Positions 63,384 to 64,000 of a stretch of 64,000 nt of DNA are shown one piece after another. Positions within the stretch are counted from its first letter, which is position 1. The number at the start of each line of letters is the position of its first letter. Location of the stretch: contig NMRA01000012.1 of NCBI GenBank assembly GCA_002633005.1, positions 124,001 through 188,000 of the forward strand. Reading direction: 5' to 3'. Origin of the DNA: Phoronis australis. Its lineage: Eukaryota > Phoronida > Phoronidae. The notes beneath the pieces were generated by a model, which saw only the letters and a list, made by a program, of their open reading frames with translations, was not told the origin of the DNA and ran no database searches. Position numbers and translations under genes: made by a program.

Positions 63384-64000
63384 TTGGTCAGTTGCTTCAC
63401 CAATGTTCTGTTGAACGTCGAATTTCGTTCCGAGGATATGAACGGAATGGAGTGAAGATAGTCAACAATGACAAGTGCCGTGGCTTTAACGAGTTTTGCA
63501 TAACGGAAAACGTGCTAGCCAAGTACAGCAAGTATCTGTTTGTGTATATGTATATAATGACTCGGCCTAATTGTTTTATGAGCTGTGATTCAGCCAAATG
63601 GTGATATCACCTGTGATTCAGCCATCTTTTGGTTCTGTTGCCTAGTGACAGGATGTTAACATATGTTAGGAACCATATTTTATTTGATTTTCTTTAAATC
63701 TCTTCCTTTGAGCATGAAGCTATGTAGTTACAAAATCATGTATGTGGTGATGGAAAAGAGATTATGAACTTCTTTTCAATGGAATTCACAAGGTTTCTCA
63801 AAAGTTGCATTGGCTCTTTCCATTGAAAATTAAATTTCATATTTTCCATGTGAACATTTCTTGACTCTCATGATTTCGTGGAACTGGCGCAAATTTAATG
63901 TACTAATTTAGGAACCCCATTATAAATACAAATCATTTTGCTTTGTTTTTGCTGTCAACTGGTTACACAACAAGAGCAGGTTAAGATTATACAAAAATTC

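Overview
The window is nuclear DNA from an intron-rich animal, most likely a marine invertebrate and plausibly a non-vertebrate deuterostome (hemichordate, echinoderm or cephalochordate type). This rests on the spliced gene structures, vertebrate-like exon boundaries in RAD21 and PYCR3, and many short DNA-transposon relics. The species itself cannot be fixed from the sequence. There are no operons, CRISPR arrays or prokaryotic signals. Assembly Ns occur at 41374, 46737-46754, 49611 and 53746.

Layout: (1) 1-15.3 kb is mostly non-coding and repeat-rich, with a 14-bp minisatellite at about 4.33-4.79 kb and one candidate minus-strand exon at 2079-2203. (2) 15339-30960, plus strand: a complete six-exon pyrroline-5-carboxylate reductase gene (280 aa, PYCR3/PYCRL type). 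Its long introns hold a (CA)n tract, a foldback element carrying THAP-like coding relics, and an array of CTCF-like motifs. (3) 34280-45963, minus strand: a complete cohesin kleisin RAD21 gene with 14 coding exons, convergent with PYCR3. (4) 46-48.9 kb: intergenic DNA with dispersed repeats and a tRNA-like insertion. (5) 48966 to beyond the right edge, plus strand: the first five coding exons of a coiled-coil protein resembling the BFR1 / proton-pump-interactor family. Its introns hold a second CTCF-like repeat array, a 36-bp minisatellite open on both strands, a 2-kb TTAA-flanked element and hAT-like elements.

The most notable observation is a 531-nt phase-1/phase-1 exon in RAD21 (43762-44292). 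It would insert 177 residues with paired CxxC motifs 12 residues upstream of the conserved separase cleavage arginine. Without it the protein is about 618 aa, close to the vertebrate length of about 631. With it the protein is about 795 aa. If its donor is ignored, the exon runs on to a stop and could give a truncated N-terminal RAD21 isoform.

The three genes have no obvious shared pathway: proline synthesis, sister-chromatid cohesion, and probably RNA- or membrane-associated coiled-coil function. Their proximity looks like ordinary neighbourhood.
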